Assembly (NCBI RefSeq): GCF_014842255.1
Contig: NZ_JACYVH010000010.1
Span: 11,499-75,498, forward strand
Length of the DNA stretch: 64,000 nt
DNA from: Frigoribacterium sp. CFBP 13712
Lineage (GTDB): Bacteria > Actinomycetota > Actinomycetes > Actinomycetales > Microbacteriaceae
Direction: 5' to 3'
Numbering within the stretch: position 1 is the first letter of the stretch; each line of letters begins with the position of its first letter. Under the pieces are notes generated by a model. That model was not told the origin of the DNA. It saw nothing but the letters and a program-made list of their open reading frames with translations, and did no database searches. The translations under genes and the position numbers were made by a program. Positions 1-12,641 of this stretch are shown piece after piece.

Positions 1-98
1 TCGAGATCGAGAGAGTGCGCAGCCGGCCCTCACCTCGACCCGCCATCATCGAGAGCAGGCCGGGAACTCGATCCCGCCGCCGCCGAGGGAGGATGCCC

Positions 99-1493
99 AT
101 GGTCACCGCATCGCAGCTCGCCGCCCTCGCCCGCACCCTGCCCTCGGTCGAAGCCTCCGCCGACGCGATCGCGGCCGACTTCTACGATCGGCTGTTCGCG
201 GCCCGACCCGATCTGCTGCGCGACCGCTTCAACCGCGGCGAGCACGCCCAGGGCCGCCAGGCCCGCGAGCTCGCCCGCACGATCGTGGCCCTCGCCGAGG
301 CGATCATCGACGCCGCTCCGGGCAGCGGGACGAGCAGCAGCGCCCGCGCCGCCGAGACCCTGCACCCGACGGCACGGCAGGCCGGCGCCCCCACGCTCGC
401 CGGGTCGACGGCGGCGGAGATCACCTCGCGACTCGCTCAGCGCCATGCCGCGCTCGGCATCCGCCCGGGCGACTACGCCGTGTTCGAGACGTCTCTGCGG
501 GAGGCGATGCGCACCTCCCTGGCTTCGGACTACGACGCCGACGCCGACGAGGCGTGGACGGCGCTCTACCACCAGGTCACCGACGAGGTCGCGGCGGCCG
601 TGACCGATCTCTACGCCAAGGCCGACCTCGAACCCGACGAGGAGTGGCGCGAGGCCCTCGTCACCGAGCACCGCATCGAGGCGGAGGACGTCGTGGCGCT
701 GACCCTGGTCTCGGCGGACAGCGAGGCGCTGCCGCGGTACCGCGCGGGCCAGTTCGCGTCGGTCCAGGTCGAGCTGCCCGACGGCGCCCACCAGATCAGG
801 CAGTACAGCCTGCGCGGCGGACACGACGAGCAGTGGCGGATCAGCGCGCGCGTCATCGACGGCGGCGGGTTCGTGCCCGACGGCGAGGTGTCGCAGCATC
901 TGCGCGACGCGATCGCGGTGGGCAGCATCGTGCGGGTGTCGCCGCCGATCGGCTCGCTCACCATCGACGAGCTGGACGACGCGCCCCTGCTCTTCGTCTC
1001 GGCCGGCATCGGGTGCACGCCCGTGCTCGGCATGCTCGACCACCTCTCGCGCACCGAGCCGGCGCGCCGCGTCACGGTGCTGCACTTCGAGCGGACACCC
1101 GAACGGCACGCCCACCGCGCCGAGCTCGAGGCGCTCGTGGCCGGCATGCCGAACGCGTCGCTGCGCGTCAGCTACACGCAGGGGAGCCTGAGTGCGCTGG
1201 GGGCCGGGGCCGGCGGCGGGGGTGCCGGGGCCGGGTCGACCGGCGGCGGGCCGGTCGCGTTCGCCGGCGAGTCGATCGACGGCCCGGGCTCCTACCTCGA
1301 CCCCATCGACCTCGGCACGGTCGCCCTCACGCCGCAGCACCGGGTGTTCCTCTGCGGGCCCGTGCCCTTCATGGCGATCGCCCGCGCCGCCCTGATCGGG
1401 CACGGCGTCGAGGCGGATCGGGTGCACTACTTCGTCTTCGGCCCCGACGACGGCAGCGTGACGGGCATCGACACCGGGCAGCGCGGGCGGTAG
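99..1493 (+). CDS. hmp: Flavohemoglobin (nitric oxide dioxygenase)
   Basis: Cytosolic NO dioxygenase that oxidises NO to nitrate with O2 and NAD(P)H. The order is globin, FAD domain, NAD domain. The globin part has the proximal-histidine segment around H116 (RLAQRHAALGIRPGDY). The FAD motif RQYSL lies at 234-238. NAD-binding elements are SAGIGCTPVLGML near 301-313 and LCGPVPFM near 418-425. The predicted 464 aa exceed the usual ~400 because of two low-complexity insertions: about 30 residues before the proximal His and a Gly/Ala-rich stretch near 368-385. Start 99 was chosen over the ATG at 93 because GAGGGAGG at 85-92 gives a 6-base spacing to 99 and none to 93. The gene stands alone. A ferredoxin-reductase fusion is the only alternative, and the globin signature makes it unlikely. 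Confidence 0.93.
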   Translation: MVTASQLAALARTLPSVEASADAIAADFYDRLFAARPDLLRDRFNRGEHAQGRQARELARTIVALAEAIIDAAPGSGTSSSARAAETLHPTARQAGAPTLAGSTAAEITSRLAQRHAALGIRPGDYAVFETSLREAMRTSLASDYDADADEAWTALYHQVTDEVAAAVTDLYAKADLEPDEEWREALVTEHRIEAEDVVALTLVSADSEALPRYRAGQFASVQVELPDGAHQIRQYSLRGGHDEQWRISARVIDGGGFVPDGEVSQHLRDAIAVGSIVRVSPPIGSLTIDELDDAPLLFVSAGIGCTPVLGMLDHLSRTEPARRVTVLHFERTPERHAHRAELEALVAGMPNASLRVSYTQGSLSALGAGAGGGGAGAGSTGGGPVAFAGESIDGPGSYLDPIDLGTVALTPQHRVFLCGPVPFMAIARAALIGHGVEADRVHYFVFGPDDGSVTGIDTGQRGR

Positions 1494-1499
1494 CCGGTC

Positions 1500-1611
1500 C
1501 GAGGAGGCGCGGGGGCCGGGCCGAGGAGGCGCGGGCCGGGTTCACGAGGCAGGGGCCGGGAGGTCGAGGGCCGGGCCGAGGAGGTGGGGGCTGCGGAGGC
1601 GCGGGCCGGCC
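1500..1611. repeat. Cluster of short motif R1 copies downstream of hmp
   Basis: This gap between convergent hmp and lacI consists almost entirely of exact and decayed copies of a short unit of the type CCGAGGAGGCGCGGGCCGGG. At least two contain the exact core AGGAGGCGCG (near 1503 and 1524) and later ones carry substitutions. No coding potential is seen. It is the densest intergenic cluster of R1 in the first 10 kb and may act as the shared 3' end of both genes. Confidence 0.7.
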
Positions 1612-2841
1612 TCAGGAGGTGCGAGCCGAACCCAGGAGGGGCGGGCAGCTCTCGCGGAGCAGGACCTCCACGGGCAGGGTGACGCGCTGCGGCGGCATCC
1701 CGGGGTCGGTCAGGCGCCGGACGATCGAGCGGACGGCGACGCGCCCCAGCTCGCCCATCGGCTGCCGGACCGTCGTGAGACGCGGAGTCGAGAAGCGACC
1801 GGCCTCGATGCCGTCGAAGCCCGTCACCCGCACCCGACCGGGCACGTCGACACCGGCCCGATCGAAGACGTCGAGCACCCCGAGCGCCGTCTGGTCGTTG
1901 GCGCACACGACGGCGTCGGGCAGCGCGCGCCCGCCGACCGCGGGCCCGGCACCGTCACGGGCACCGGCACCGGCACCTGCACCATCACCGGCAGAGCCCG
2001 ATCCGGGGGCGAGCAGCGCCTCCGCGACCCGGCGTCCGCCGTCGCGGCTGAAGTCGCCGCGCTCGACGCGCACCCGGAGATCGGCCCCGCCGGCGGCCCG
2101 GCGTCCGGCGACGGCCTCGTCGAACCCGCGATGCCGGTCGGCCTCGTCGGGCGAGTCGGAGGGGCCGGTCACGTAGACGACGTCGGCGACCCCGCGCCCG
2201 TCGAGCACGAACGAGGTGAGGGCGCGCATGCCCGCGACGTTGTCGACGCTGACGTGATCGAGCTCGTCGCCCGGCCGCGAGTCGGCGAGGACGACCACGG
2301 GGATCCGCCGCGACACGTGCGCGAGCAGATCGGCCGGCACGGTCTGCGCCAGCACGGCGAGCCCGTCGACCCGCCCGGCGATGTCGTTGACGATCACCTC
2401 GCGACTCGACCCGCGACCGGCCGCGACCATCAGGGCGAACCCGCGCCGCCACGACTCGACCTCGGCACCGCGCAGAACCTCGTCGAAGTAGAGGTTGGCC
2501 GGGTTCGACCAGTGACCGCCGGTCGCCACCGGCCCGGCGACCCGCGCCTCCCTGTCGTCGAGGAGGGGGATGCGACTCGAGTCGGTCAGCACCGCCCAGT
2601 CGGGTTCGGGCTCGTCGATGGCGTCGTGCCCGGGGAGGAACAGCCCGAGCACGCCGTGCCGCCGCCCCGCCAGCCCGCGGGCCGCGCCACTCGGCACGTA
2701 CCCGAGCGCGCGCACGGAGTCGAGCACCCGGGTGCGGGTCTCGGGGCGGACGTCGTCGGGTCTGCGGAGCACCCGCGACACCGTCGCGATCGAGACGGCG
2801 GCGTGCGCGGCCACGTCGTAGACGGTGGGGGCCTTCGTCAC
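1612..2841 (-). CDS. LacI-family transcriptional regulator
   Basis: A DNA-binding repressor of sugar or metabolite genes. The N terminus is a textbook LacI helix-turn-helix (residues 5-25, TVYDVAAHAAVSIATVSRVL) with the hinge near 50-60. A periplasmic-binding-protein-like sensor follows, including the conserved stretch VVCANDQTALGVLDVF. At 409 aa it is longer than the usual 330-350. The excess lies in an unusual segment around 72-112 and a Gly/Ala-rich insertion near 279-306. The GTG start at 2841 is preceded by AAGGA at a proper distance, and a -10-like TAGGAT lies at 2872-2877 on the minus strand. No sugar operon adjoins it, so its effector cannot be inferred. Confidence 0.9.
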   Translation of the reverse strand: MTKAPTVYDVAAHAAVSIATVSRVLRRPDDVRPETRTRVLDSVRALGYVPSGAARGLAGRRHGVLGLFLPGHDAIDEPEPDWAVLTDSSRIPLLDDREARVAGPVATGGHWSNPANLYFDEVLRGAEVESWRRGFALMVAAGRGSSREVIVNDIAGRVDGLAVLAQTVPADLLAHVSRRIPVVVLADSRPGDELDHVSVDNVAGMRALTSFVLDGRGVADVVYVTGPSDSPDEADRHRGFDEAVAGRRAAGGADLRVRVERGDFSRDGGRRVAEALLAPGSGSAGDGAGAGAGARDGAGPAVGGRALPDAVVCANDQTALGVLDVFDRAGVDVPGRVRVTGFDGIEAGRFSTPRLTTVRQPMGELGRVAVRSIVRRLTDPGMPPQRVTLPVEVLLRESCPPLLGSARTS

Positions 2842-2871
2842 GGAGTCCTTCTTCAGCTGGCGGTCCGCACC

Positions 2872-2877
2872 ATCCTA
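2872..2877 (-). promoter_or_regulatory. Putative -10 box of lacI-family gene
   Basis: TAGGAT on the minus strand lies about 30 bases upstream of the GTG start. The -35 zone would fall inside the R1 hairpin at 2885-2920, so the terminator of the upstream gene and this promoter overlap. Confidence 0.45.
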
Positions 2878-2884
2878 GGCATGC

Positions 2885-2920
2885 GACGAGGAGGCGCGGG
2901 TCGACCCGTGCCTCCTCGTC
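2885..2920. terminator. Inverted R1 pair, terminator-like stem
   Basis: A 36-base palindrome of two 18-base halves starting GACGAGGAGGCGCGGGTC, with a single G-T mismatch. It lies 40 bases after the end of the rpf-like gene, so it probably ends that transcript. It is built from two R1 motifs in opposite orientation. There is no T-tract, as is common in GC-rich actinobacteria. Confidence 0.6.
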
Positions 2921-2959
2921 ACGCCCTCGAGGGCGTCGGTCGCCTGCTCGGCGCGGCGC

Positions 2960-4022
<1,063 letters not shown>

Positions 4023-6230
4023 TCACGGCGCCTCGCCGAAGCCGGTCACCCCGGCGGCCGCGAGACTCTCGCCGAGCGCCGGAGCCATGTCGACGGCGAA
4101 CGGGCCGGAGTAGTGCACGTAGTCGATCTTGACGACGGAGTCGCCCACGAAGGCCGGGCAGACGTTCTCGAGGCAGGTGAAGTCGCGGGCGTCGATCCAC
4201 GGCTGTTCGCGGGCTGCGACGACCTCGCCGATCGCGACGGCCCGCTCGAGCCAGGGCCCGCCGACCCGGGTGATGCAGTCGACGGGCGACCCGCCGGGCC
4301 GGTAGCACTCGCGGACGCTCGCACCGGGCGGCGGGGGCGACAGGTGCACCACCTGTCCGACGTGCGGCTCGATCCGGTCGAGGTACCGGGCCAGCCCGTC
4401 GGCGAGCTCGGCCACCGTGGCGTCACGCCCCGCGTCGGCCAGGGGCATGGGCTCGTAGGTGTTCTGCACCACGACCACGTCGGGCTTCGTCGCCTCGACG
4501 GCCTCGAGCGTCGCGGCCCGGTAGTCGGCGCAGTCCGCGGTGTCGTCGGTGTCCCACGCGAGGTCGACGAACGAGCAGGCGAACCCGACCCGCCCGACGA
4601 CCCGCAGGTCGCTGTCGGGCGCCTCGGCGAGCGCGACGAACGAGTCGAGCTGGTGCGCCGCCGTCGAGTCGCCGACCAGCATCACCGTCGTGCTCGCGTC
4701 GGCGGGCCCGAACGTGCAGCGCTCGACGGGGGCGAGTCTCGTGATGTCGCCGCAGGGCAGATTCGCACCCCCGGGCACGACCCCGTCGACGGGCGGGTCG
4801 AGCTCTGGCCAGGTGGTCGTGGCGAGGGCCGCGGCCACCTGCTCGCGGAGGGCCGTGCCGGCCGGGCCCACGGCCGGGGTGCCACCGGCCTCGTCGACGC
4901 CACCCGCGCCTCCTTCAGGTCCGTCGCCGTCGCCCGCTCCCCCCGCGGCATCCGTGCCGGAGGAACCCGGCGACCCCGAGGCACCGGTCGCACCCGCCGC
5001 GATCACCGGCGGCGCGGGCAGCGGGCGGACGTTGTCGGCCGCGAGGGCCACGACCGCGGCGGCGACGACGGCGAGCGCCCCGACCGCGGCCACTCGCTGC
5101 TCGCGGCCCCGACCGGGCGTGCGGGGGCGGTCGCCCCGACGCGGCCGGTCGCGGAGGCTCCACGACGCGGTCATGGCCGGCTTCTCGACGAGGTGGTGGC
5201 AGACGACGGCGAGCGAGGACGCCGCGATGTACACGGCCGCCGTCGACTCGGGCGCGATCGACCGGATGACGACGAGTGCCGGGAAGTGCCAGAGGTAGAG
5301 CGAGTAGCTGATGTCGCCGATGTAGCCGGCGACCCGGTTCGTCAGCACGACCGGCGATCGCGCGCCCGGCACCGAACCGCCGGCGAGGACGGCCAGGGTC
5401 GCCGCCACGGGCACGACGGCCCACGGGCCGGGGAACCCCCAGGCCTCGTCGATCATCGCCATCGAGGCGACGATGACCAGCAGCCCCAGCCACGACAGGA
5501 GAGTGCCCACCGCAGGAGGCGCGGCTCGCCAGACCCCGATCGTCACGGCCAGCAGCGCCCCCACGCCCAGCTCCCATGCGCGGGTGAGCGTCGAGTAGTA
5601 GGCGAGCACCGGGGCGTCCGCCGTCTGGACGACCGCCCAGACGAAGGAGGCGGCGCACACCACCACGAGGACGGCCGCGAGCACCCCGCGCAGTCGCCGG
5701 GCCGAGACCGCGGCGACGAGCAGCACGACGAGGGGCCAGACGAGGTAGAACTGCTCTTCGACCGACAGCGACCAGAAGTGCCGGAAGGGCGAGATCGGCC
5801 CGTCGGCGGCGAAGTAGTCGGTGCCCTGCGCCGCCTCGTGCCAGTTGGCCAGGAAGACCGCCGACCAGCCGGCGTCGACGGCCGACGAGATCAGACGGTT
5901 CGTCGACAGCAGACCCGCCACCGCCGCGAGGGTGACGACGAGCACGGCGAGCGCCGACGGCATCAACCGCTTGACCCGGCGGAGGTAGAAGCCGCGCATC
6001 GAGATGCGCCCCGTGCGGCTGTGCTCTCGGACCAGCAGACCGGTGATGAGGAACCCGGACAGCACGAAGAAGACGTCGACCCCGACGAAGCCGCCCCGGG
6101 GCCAGCCCGACACGTGCTCGACGACGACGGCCAGCACGGCCACCGCCCGGAGGCCCTGGATGTCGAGACGTCTGCCGCGGGGTTCTCGGCGGACGGCGCG
6201 ACCCGCGGGCGCGCTGCCTTCTTGCGACAT
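4023..6230 (-). CDS. OafA/YrhL-type acyltransferase with SGNH C-terminal domain
   Basis: An integral membrane O-acyltransferase expected to transfer acetyl or similar groups to surface glycans or peptidoglycan. Residues ~20-370 form the acyltransferase-3 domain with about ten membrane segments. They open with LDIQGLRAVAVLAVVVEHV, whose His is the conserved catalytic one, followed by GVDVFFVLSGFLITGLL and the R-x-x-R type FYLRRVKRLMP. An Ala/Gly/Pro linker follows, then an SGNH hydrolase-like extracellular domain with VMLVGDSTAAHQ (nucleophile Ser) and a C-terminal DYVHYSG (His). Length 735 aa fits the fused class. The ATG at 6230 has GGGAGGA upstream. Confidence 0.92.
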   Translation of the reverse strand: MSQEGSAPAGRAVRREPRGRRLDIQGLRAVAVLAVVVEHVSGWPRGGFVGVDVFFVLSGFLITGLLVREHSRTGRISMRGFYLRRVKRLMPSALAVLVVTLAAVAGLLSTNRLISSAVDAGWSAVFLANWHEAAQGTDYFAADGPISPFRHFWSLSVEEQFYLVWPLVVLLVAAVSARRLRGVLAAVLVVVCAASFVWAVVQTADAPVLAYYSTLTRAWELGVGALLAVTIGVWRAAPPAVGTLLSWLGLLVIVASMAMIDEAWGFPGPWAVVPVAATLAVLAGGSVPGARSPVVLTNRVAGYIGDISYSLYLWHFPALVVIRSIAPESTAAVYIAASSLAVVCHHLVEKPAMTASWSLRDRPRRGDRPRTPGRGREQRVAAVGALAVVAAAVVALAADNVRPLPAPPVIAAGATGASGSPGSSGTDAAGGAGDGDGPEGGAGGVDEAGGTPAVGPAGTALREQVAAALATTTWPELDPPVDGVVPGGANLPCGDITRLAPVERCTFGPADASTTVMLVGDSTAAHQLDSFVALAEAPDSDLRVVGRVGFACSFVDLAWDTDDTADCADYRAATLEAVEATKPDVVVVQNTYEPMPLADAGRDATVAELADGLARYLDRIEPHVGQVVHLSPPPPGASVRECYRPGGSPVDCITRVGGPWLERAVAIGEVVAAREQPWIDARDFTCLENVCPAFVGDSVVKIDYVHYSGPFAVDMAPALGESLAAAGVTGFGEAP

Positions 6231-6300
6231 GGATCCTCCCGGGGTCGTCGACTCCCGGGAATGCTACATGCTTTTATGCCTCATGCCTGTGTAATCCATG
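6231..6300 (-). promoter_or_regulatory. Promoter region of acyltransferase gene
   Basis: A locally AT-richer patch with GCAT repeats. On the minus strand a TAGCAT box (near 6262-6267) and a CATAAAAG stretch a little upstream are candidate -10 elements. The ribosome binding site GGGAGGA lies just before the ATG. The exact promoter cannot be fixed by eye. Confidence 0.35.
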
Positions 6301-6325
6301 ATCAGGCCGCTGTTGTCCACAGGCC

Positions 6326-8956
<2,631 letters not shown>

Positions 8957-9119
8957 GTCTGCTCCTGTCGTCGCGCCAGGAGTCGTCGCGATCCGGCGCG
9001 GGCGCCGACCGACGTCCGGAACGGAGTCCTGCTCAGAGTAAGGCGCGACGCGAGATTCCGCACGACCCGCCGTGTTACGCCGGGTTGCCCGCCGCCCGAT
9101 GCCGCGCCGGGGCGACTCG

Positions 9120-9131
9120 TAGCATCGACGG
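9120..9131 (+). promoter_or_regulatory. Putative leaderless promoter of acs
   Basis: TAGCAT at 9120-9125 ends six bases before the acs ATG at 9132, and no Shine-Dalgarno sequence is visible. This is the spacing expected when transcription starts at the first base of the start codon. Confidence 0.5.
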
Positions 9132-11189
9132 ATGGCGACGACCGACACCATCTCGAATCTGCTCGACGAGCGACGGACGTTCCCCGCGCCTCCTGGGCTC
9201 GCCGCGACCGCGAACGTCACGGCCGCCGAGCACGCCCGCGCGGCAGCGGACCCGGTCGCCTTCTGGGAGGAGCAGGCGCACCGCCTCGACTGGGAGACCC
9301 CGTGGCGCACGGCGCACACCTGGTCGCCGGTCGCCGAGGGCCCCGACGGCGAGCTGACCGTGCCCGAGGCCACCTGGTTCGCGGGCGGTCGTCTGAACGT
9401 CGCGGTCAACTGCGTCGACCGGCACGTCGCCGCCGGTCGGGGCGACAAGGTCGCGCTGCACGTCGAGGGCGAGCCGGGCGACCGCCGCGACATCACCTAC
9501 GCGCAGCTGCAGCGCGAGGTCGTCAAGGCGGCCAACGGACTGCGATCGCTCGGTGTGACGAAGGGCGACCGCGTGGTCGTCTACCTGCCGGTGATCGCCG
9601 AGACGATCGTCGTCACCCTCGCCATCGCCCGGATAGGCGCGATTCACTCGCTCGTCTTCGGCGGGTTCTCGGGCGAGGCCCTGAAGTTCCGGGTGGAAGA
9701 CACCGGCGCGAAGCTGCTCGTCACCACCGACGGCCAGTTCCGCCGAGGAGGCGCGGTGCCGGTCAAGGCGAACGCCGACCACGCGGTCAGCGGCGACAAC
9801 GGGATCGAGCACGTGCTCGTCGTCCGCCGCACGGGCGATCGGACCCCCGACCTGCCCTGGACGGACGGACGCGACCTCTGGTGGCACGACGTCGTCGACC
9901 CTCAGCCCGACACCGACTCCCCCGAGCACTTCGACGCCGAGACGCCGCTGTTCATCATGTACACGAGCGGCACGACGGGTCGGCCGAAAGGGCTCGTGCA
10001 CACGAGCGGCGGCTACCTCACGGCCGCGAGCTACACGCACTGGGCCGTCTTCGACGCGAAGCCCGACGACGTCCACTGGTGCACGGCCGACCTCGCGTGG
10101 GTCACGGCGCACACCTACGAGATCTACGGGCCGCTCTCGAACGGCCTCACGCAGGTGATCTACGAGGGCACTCCCGACACCCCGCACCCCGCCCGGCATC
10201 TCGAGATCATCGAGCGGTACGGCGTGACGACGTACTACACGGCGCCGACCCTCGTGCGGACGCTGTCGTCGTGGTTCCCCGACGGACTCCCCGACACGTA
10301 CGACATCTCGTCGCTGCGCCTCCTCGGCACGGTCGGCGAGGCCATCAACCCCGAGGCGTGGGTGTGGTTCCACGAGCAGTTCGGGCGCGGCGAGTGCCCC
10401 ATCGTCGACACCTGGTGGCAGTCCGAGACGGGTGCGAGCGTCATGGCGCCTCTGCCCGGGGTCGACACTCTCAAGCCCGGCTCGTCGCTGCGGGCGCTGC
10501 CGGGCGTCTCGACGGCCGTCGTCGACGACGCCGGAGCGCGCGTGCCGAACGGCGCCGGCGGCTACCTCGTCGTACAGCGGACCCCGCCGTCGCTGGCCCG
10601 CACCGTCTGGGGCGACCCCGAGCGGTACCGCGACTCGTACTGGGCGAAGTACTGGCGTCAGGGCTGGTTCTTCTCGGGCGACGGCGCGAAGTACGACGCC
10701 GACGGCGACATCTGGGTGCTGGGCCGCGTCGACGACGTGATCAACGTGTCGGGACACCGGCTGTCGACGATCGAGATCGAGTCGTCGCTGGTGGCGCACC
10801 CGCTGGTGGCCGAGGCCGCGGTCGTCGGGGTCGCCGACGAGCGCACCGGGCAGGCGATCGCCGCGTTCGTGGTGCCGGCGGCGAGGCCCGCAGGAGGCGC
10901 GGTGCCCGACGCCGGGTCCGCTTCCGAACCGCAGGTCTGGGCTCCGCTCGCGGGGTCGCTGTCGAGCGTGCTGCGAGCGCACGTGGCCGACCAGATCGGC
11001 CCCATCGCCAAGCCCGCCACCGTGCTCGTCGTGCCCGACCTGCCGAAGACCCGCTCGGGCAAGATCATGCGCCGGCTGCTCGGCGACATCGTCGACGGTC
11101 GCCCCCTCGGCGACACGACGAGCCTGCAGGACGACACGGTGCCCGGTCGGGTGGCGGCGATCCTCGCCGAGGCGACCCGCGCCTCCTGA
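9132..11189 (+). CDS. acs: Acetyl-CoA synthetase (AMP-forming)
   Basis: Activates acetate with ATP and CoA to acetyl-CoA in the cytosol via an acetyl-adenylate. The ATP/AMP-binding P-loop is YTSGTTGRPKGLVHTSGGY. The adenylation motif DTWWQSETG and the hinge motif VDDVINVSGHRLSTIEIES are intact. The C-terminal motif PKTRSGKIMRRLL carries the lysine that is acetylated in this family. Length 685 aa is slightly above the usual ~650 because of an extra stretch after AAFVVPAARPAG. Two R1 motifs lie inside the gene in sense (near 9745 and 10890), and a third supplies the last codons (ACCCGCGCCTCCTGA). A family B palindrome follows. Confidence 0.96.
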   Translation: MATTDTISNLLDERRTFPAPPGLAATANVTAAEHARAAADPVAFWEEQAHRLDWETPWRTAHTWSPVAEGPDGELTVPEATWFAGGRLNVAVNCVDRHVAAGRGDKVALHVEGEPGDRRDITYAQLQREVVKAANGLRSLGVTKGDRVVVYLPVIAETIVVTLAIARIGAIHSLVFGGFSGEALKFRVEDTGAKLLVTTDGQFRRGGAVPVKANADHAVSGDNGIEHVLVVRRTGDRTPDLPWTDGRDLWWHDVVDPQPDTDSPEHFDAETPLFIMYTSGTTGRPKGLVHTSGGYLTAASYTHWAVFDAKPDDVHWCTADLAWVTAHTYEIYGPLSNGLTQVIYEGTPDTPHPARHLEIIERYGVTTYYTAPTLVRTLSSWFPDGLPDTYDISSLRLLGTVGEAINPEAWVWFHEQFGRGECPIVDTWWQSETGASVMAPLPGVDTLKPGSSLRALPGVSTAVVDDAGARVPNGAGGYLVVQRTPPSLARTVWGDPERYRDSYWAKYWRQGWFFSGDGAKYDADGDIWVLGRVDDVINVSGHRLSTIEIESSLVAHPLVAEAAVVGVADERTGQAIAAFVVPAARPAGGAVPDAGSASEPQVWAPLAGSLSSVLRAHVADQIGPIAKPATVLVVPDLPKTRSGKIMRRLLGDIVDGRPLGDTTSLQDDTVPGRVAAILAEATRAS

Positions 11190-11199
11190 CGCCCGCTCA

Positions 11200-11261
11200 G
11201 ACCCCGGGAACTCGCTCAGACCCTGGTTCGCGCACCGGGGTCTGAGCGGATTCCTGGGGTG
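11200..11261. repeat. Family B palindromic repeat, copy 1
   Basis: A 62-base palindromic element downstream of acs. The left arm begins GACCCCGGGAACTCGCTCAG and the right arm ends TCTGAGCGGATTCCTGGGGT. Close relatives lie at 17192, 41671 and 58545. It could act as a bidirectional terminator between convergent acs and the histidine kinase gene. Confidence 0.8.
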
Positions 11262-11263
11262 TC

Positions 11264-11326
11264 GATCGAGGTGACTCGAACTGGGCCCGGCAGGCACCTC
11301 AGGGCACCGTTCGGGTCACCTCGATG
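11264..11326. repeat. Family A 63-bp palindromic repeat, copy 1
   Basis: Terminal inverted repeats GATCGAGGTGACTCGAA and TTCGGGTCACCTCGATG enclose a GC-rich centre. It overlaps the 3' end of the histidine kinase gene: the repeat edge GCATCGAGGTGA supplies the kinase's last two codons and its TGA stop. Confidence 0.85.
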
Positions 11327-12641
11327 CGCCGACCGCGACCCGCAGGCCGCCGGCCTCGCGCGGCGCGACCTCGACCGCCCACCCGTGGGCGCGGGCGATC
11401 GAGGCGACGATCGCGAGACCGAGGCCGCTGTGCCGGGCGGGCACCGCGCCTCCGGAGCCTGCAGCCACCGGTGCCGCCACCGGTGCCGCCGTCGGAGCGA
11501 CGCGCGTGAACGGCCGCGTCAGCGTGGCGGCGACCTCCGGGTCGACGACCGGCCCCGAGTTCTCGACGACGACGACCGAGTCGACCGCGTCGACCGCGTC
11601 GACCGAGCCGCTCACACGCACCCACCCGCCGGGCTCGTTGTACTCGACGGCGTTGGCCACGAGGTTGCGGACCAGCTGCCCCACGAGCACCGCATCGCCC
11701 TCGACGGTGCGGAACGAGCCGCGGTCGACGACCAGGTGCACCGAGGAGGCGCGGGCCGCGTCGGCGACGCCCGTCACCACCTCGTCGACGACGTCCCCGA
11801 CGGCGACCGGCTCGAGAGCCCCGGCGGCCAGCCCGCGGTCGGCCGTCGCGAGGGCGAGCAGACTCTCGACGAGGTGCTCGCTGCGACGGTTGACCTCGAG
11901 CAGCTGATCGCGGATCGCGACGACCTCGTCGGGCGTGGGGTCGTCGAGGCCGATCTGCAGCGCGGCGCGCTGCACGGCCAACGGCGTCCGCAGTTCGTGC
12001 GACGCGTAGGCGACGAAGCGGCGCTGGGACTCGAACGAGGCCTCGAGCCGGTCGAGCAGCCCGTCGATGGTCGACGCGACCCGCGAGAGCTCGTCGCTCG
12101 GGCCGGTCAGACCGATGCGCTCGTGCAGGGTGCTCGCCGTGATGCGCTGGGTCGCGGCGACGATGTCGTCGATCGGGCGGAGCAGGCGGCGGCTCACGAA
12201 CCACCCGGCCCCGGCCGCGATCACGGACGCCGCCGCGACGCCGACGGTCGACCAGATCAGCTGCTGCCGCGCCACGATCGTCCCGACGACGCGAGCCGCG
12301 GTCAGGGTGTCGTCGCCCGGCTCCGCGCTGCCGACGGGACGCTCGACGGCGATCGGCGAGCCCGGCGACGACGCAGACCCCGAGGACGACGGAGACCCCG
12401 GTGACGACGGAGACCCCGGTGACGACGGGACGCCCTCGAGGCTGAGGGCGACGCCCTGCGACGTCGCGACGCCGACGGCGAGCAGCACGAGCGCGGCGAG
12501 GACGGCGAAGACGACCCCGAACGTGGTCGCCGTGCGGAGGCCGATGCTCCGCCGCCTCCGGTTCAACGACCCGAGACCGTCGGCCGCCGGAGTCGTCGGG
12601 GGCGTCGGAGTCGTCGGGGCCGCCGGGGGTGCCGGTCTCAC
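11316..12641 (-). CDS. Two-component sensor histidine kinase
   Basis: A membrane sensor kinase partnering the response regulator just upstream. It has two membrane segments (about 37-60 and 128-148), a Ser/Pro/Gly-rich extracellular loop with 6-residue repeats (~71-97), a HAMP region, the HisKA box FVAYASHELRTPLA with His215, and an HATPase domain. The latter shows an N box (LVRNLVANAVEYNEPGG), ENSGP, and a G2 box GLGLAIVASIARAHGW. The GTG start at 12641 overlaps the regulator stop as GTGA. At the 3' end the coding sequence runs into a family A repeat that provides the stop codon. It lies divergent from the lipoprotein/ABC export operon, which it may control. Length 441 aa. Confidence 0.92.
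   Translation of the reverse strand: MRPAPPAAPTTPTPPTTPAADGLGSLNRRRRSIGLRTATTFGVVFAVLAALVLLAVGVATSQGVALSLEGVPSSPGSPSSPGSPSSSGSASSPGSPIAVERPVGSAEPGDDTLTAARVVGTIVARQQLIWSTVGVAAASVIAAGAGWFVSRRLLRPIDDIVAATQRITASTLHERIGLTGPSDELSRVASTIDGLLDRLEASFESQRRFVAYASHELRTPLAVQRAALQIGLDDPTPDEVVAIRDQLLEVNRRSEHLVESLLALATADRGLAAGALEPVAVGDVVDEVVTGVADAARASSVHLVVDRGSFRTVEGDAVLVGQLVRNLVANAVEYNEPGGWVRVSGSVDAVDAVDSVVVVENSGPVVDPEVAATLTRPFTRVAPTAAPVAAPVAAGSGGAVPARHSGLGLAIVASIARAHGWAVEVAPREAGGLRVAVGASR

Noticed and set aside
1-98. Coding sequence upstream of hmp and an earlier hmp start at 15 or 93
   Set aside because: The first 27 codons encode an Arg/Pro-rich stretch without similarity to globins, and the ribosome binding site at 85-92 is spaced for the ATG at 99.
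9075-11297. Long open frame (740 codons) on the minus strand opposite acs
   Set aside because: It lies antisense to a gene with full family motifs. The translated sequence has no recognisable domain and is rich in Arg/Gly/Asp, as expected for a shadow frame in GC-rich DNA. Several similar long shadows (e.g. opposite the acyltransferase and copD/ctaG genes) were rejected for the same reason.
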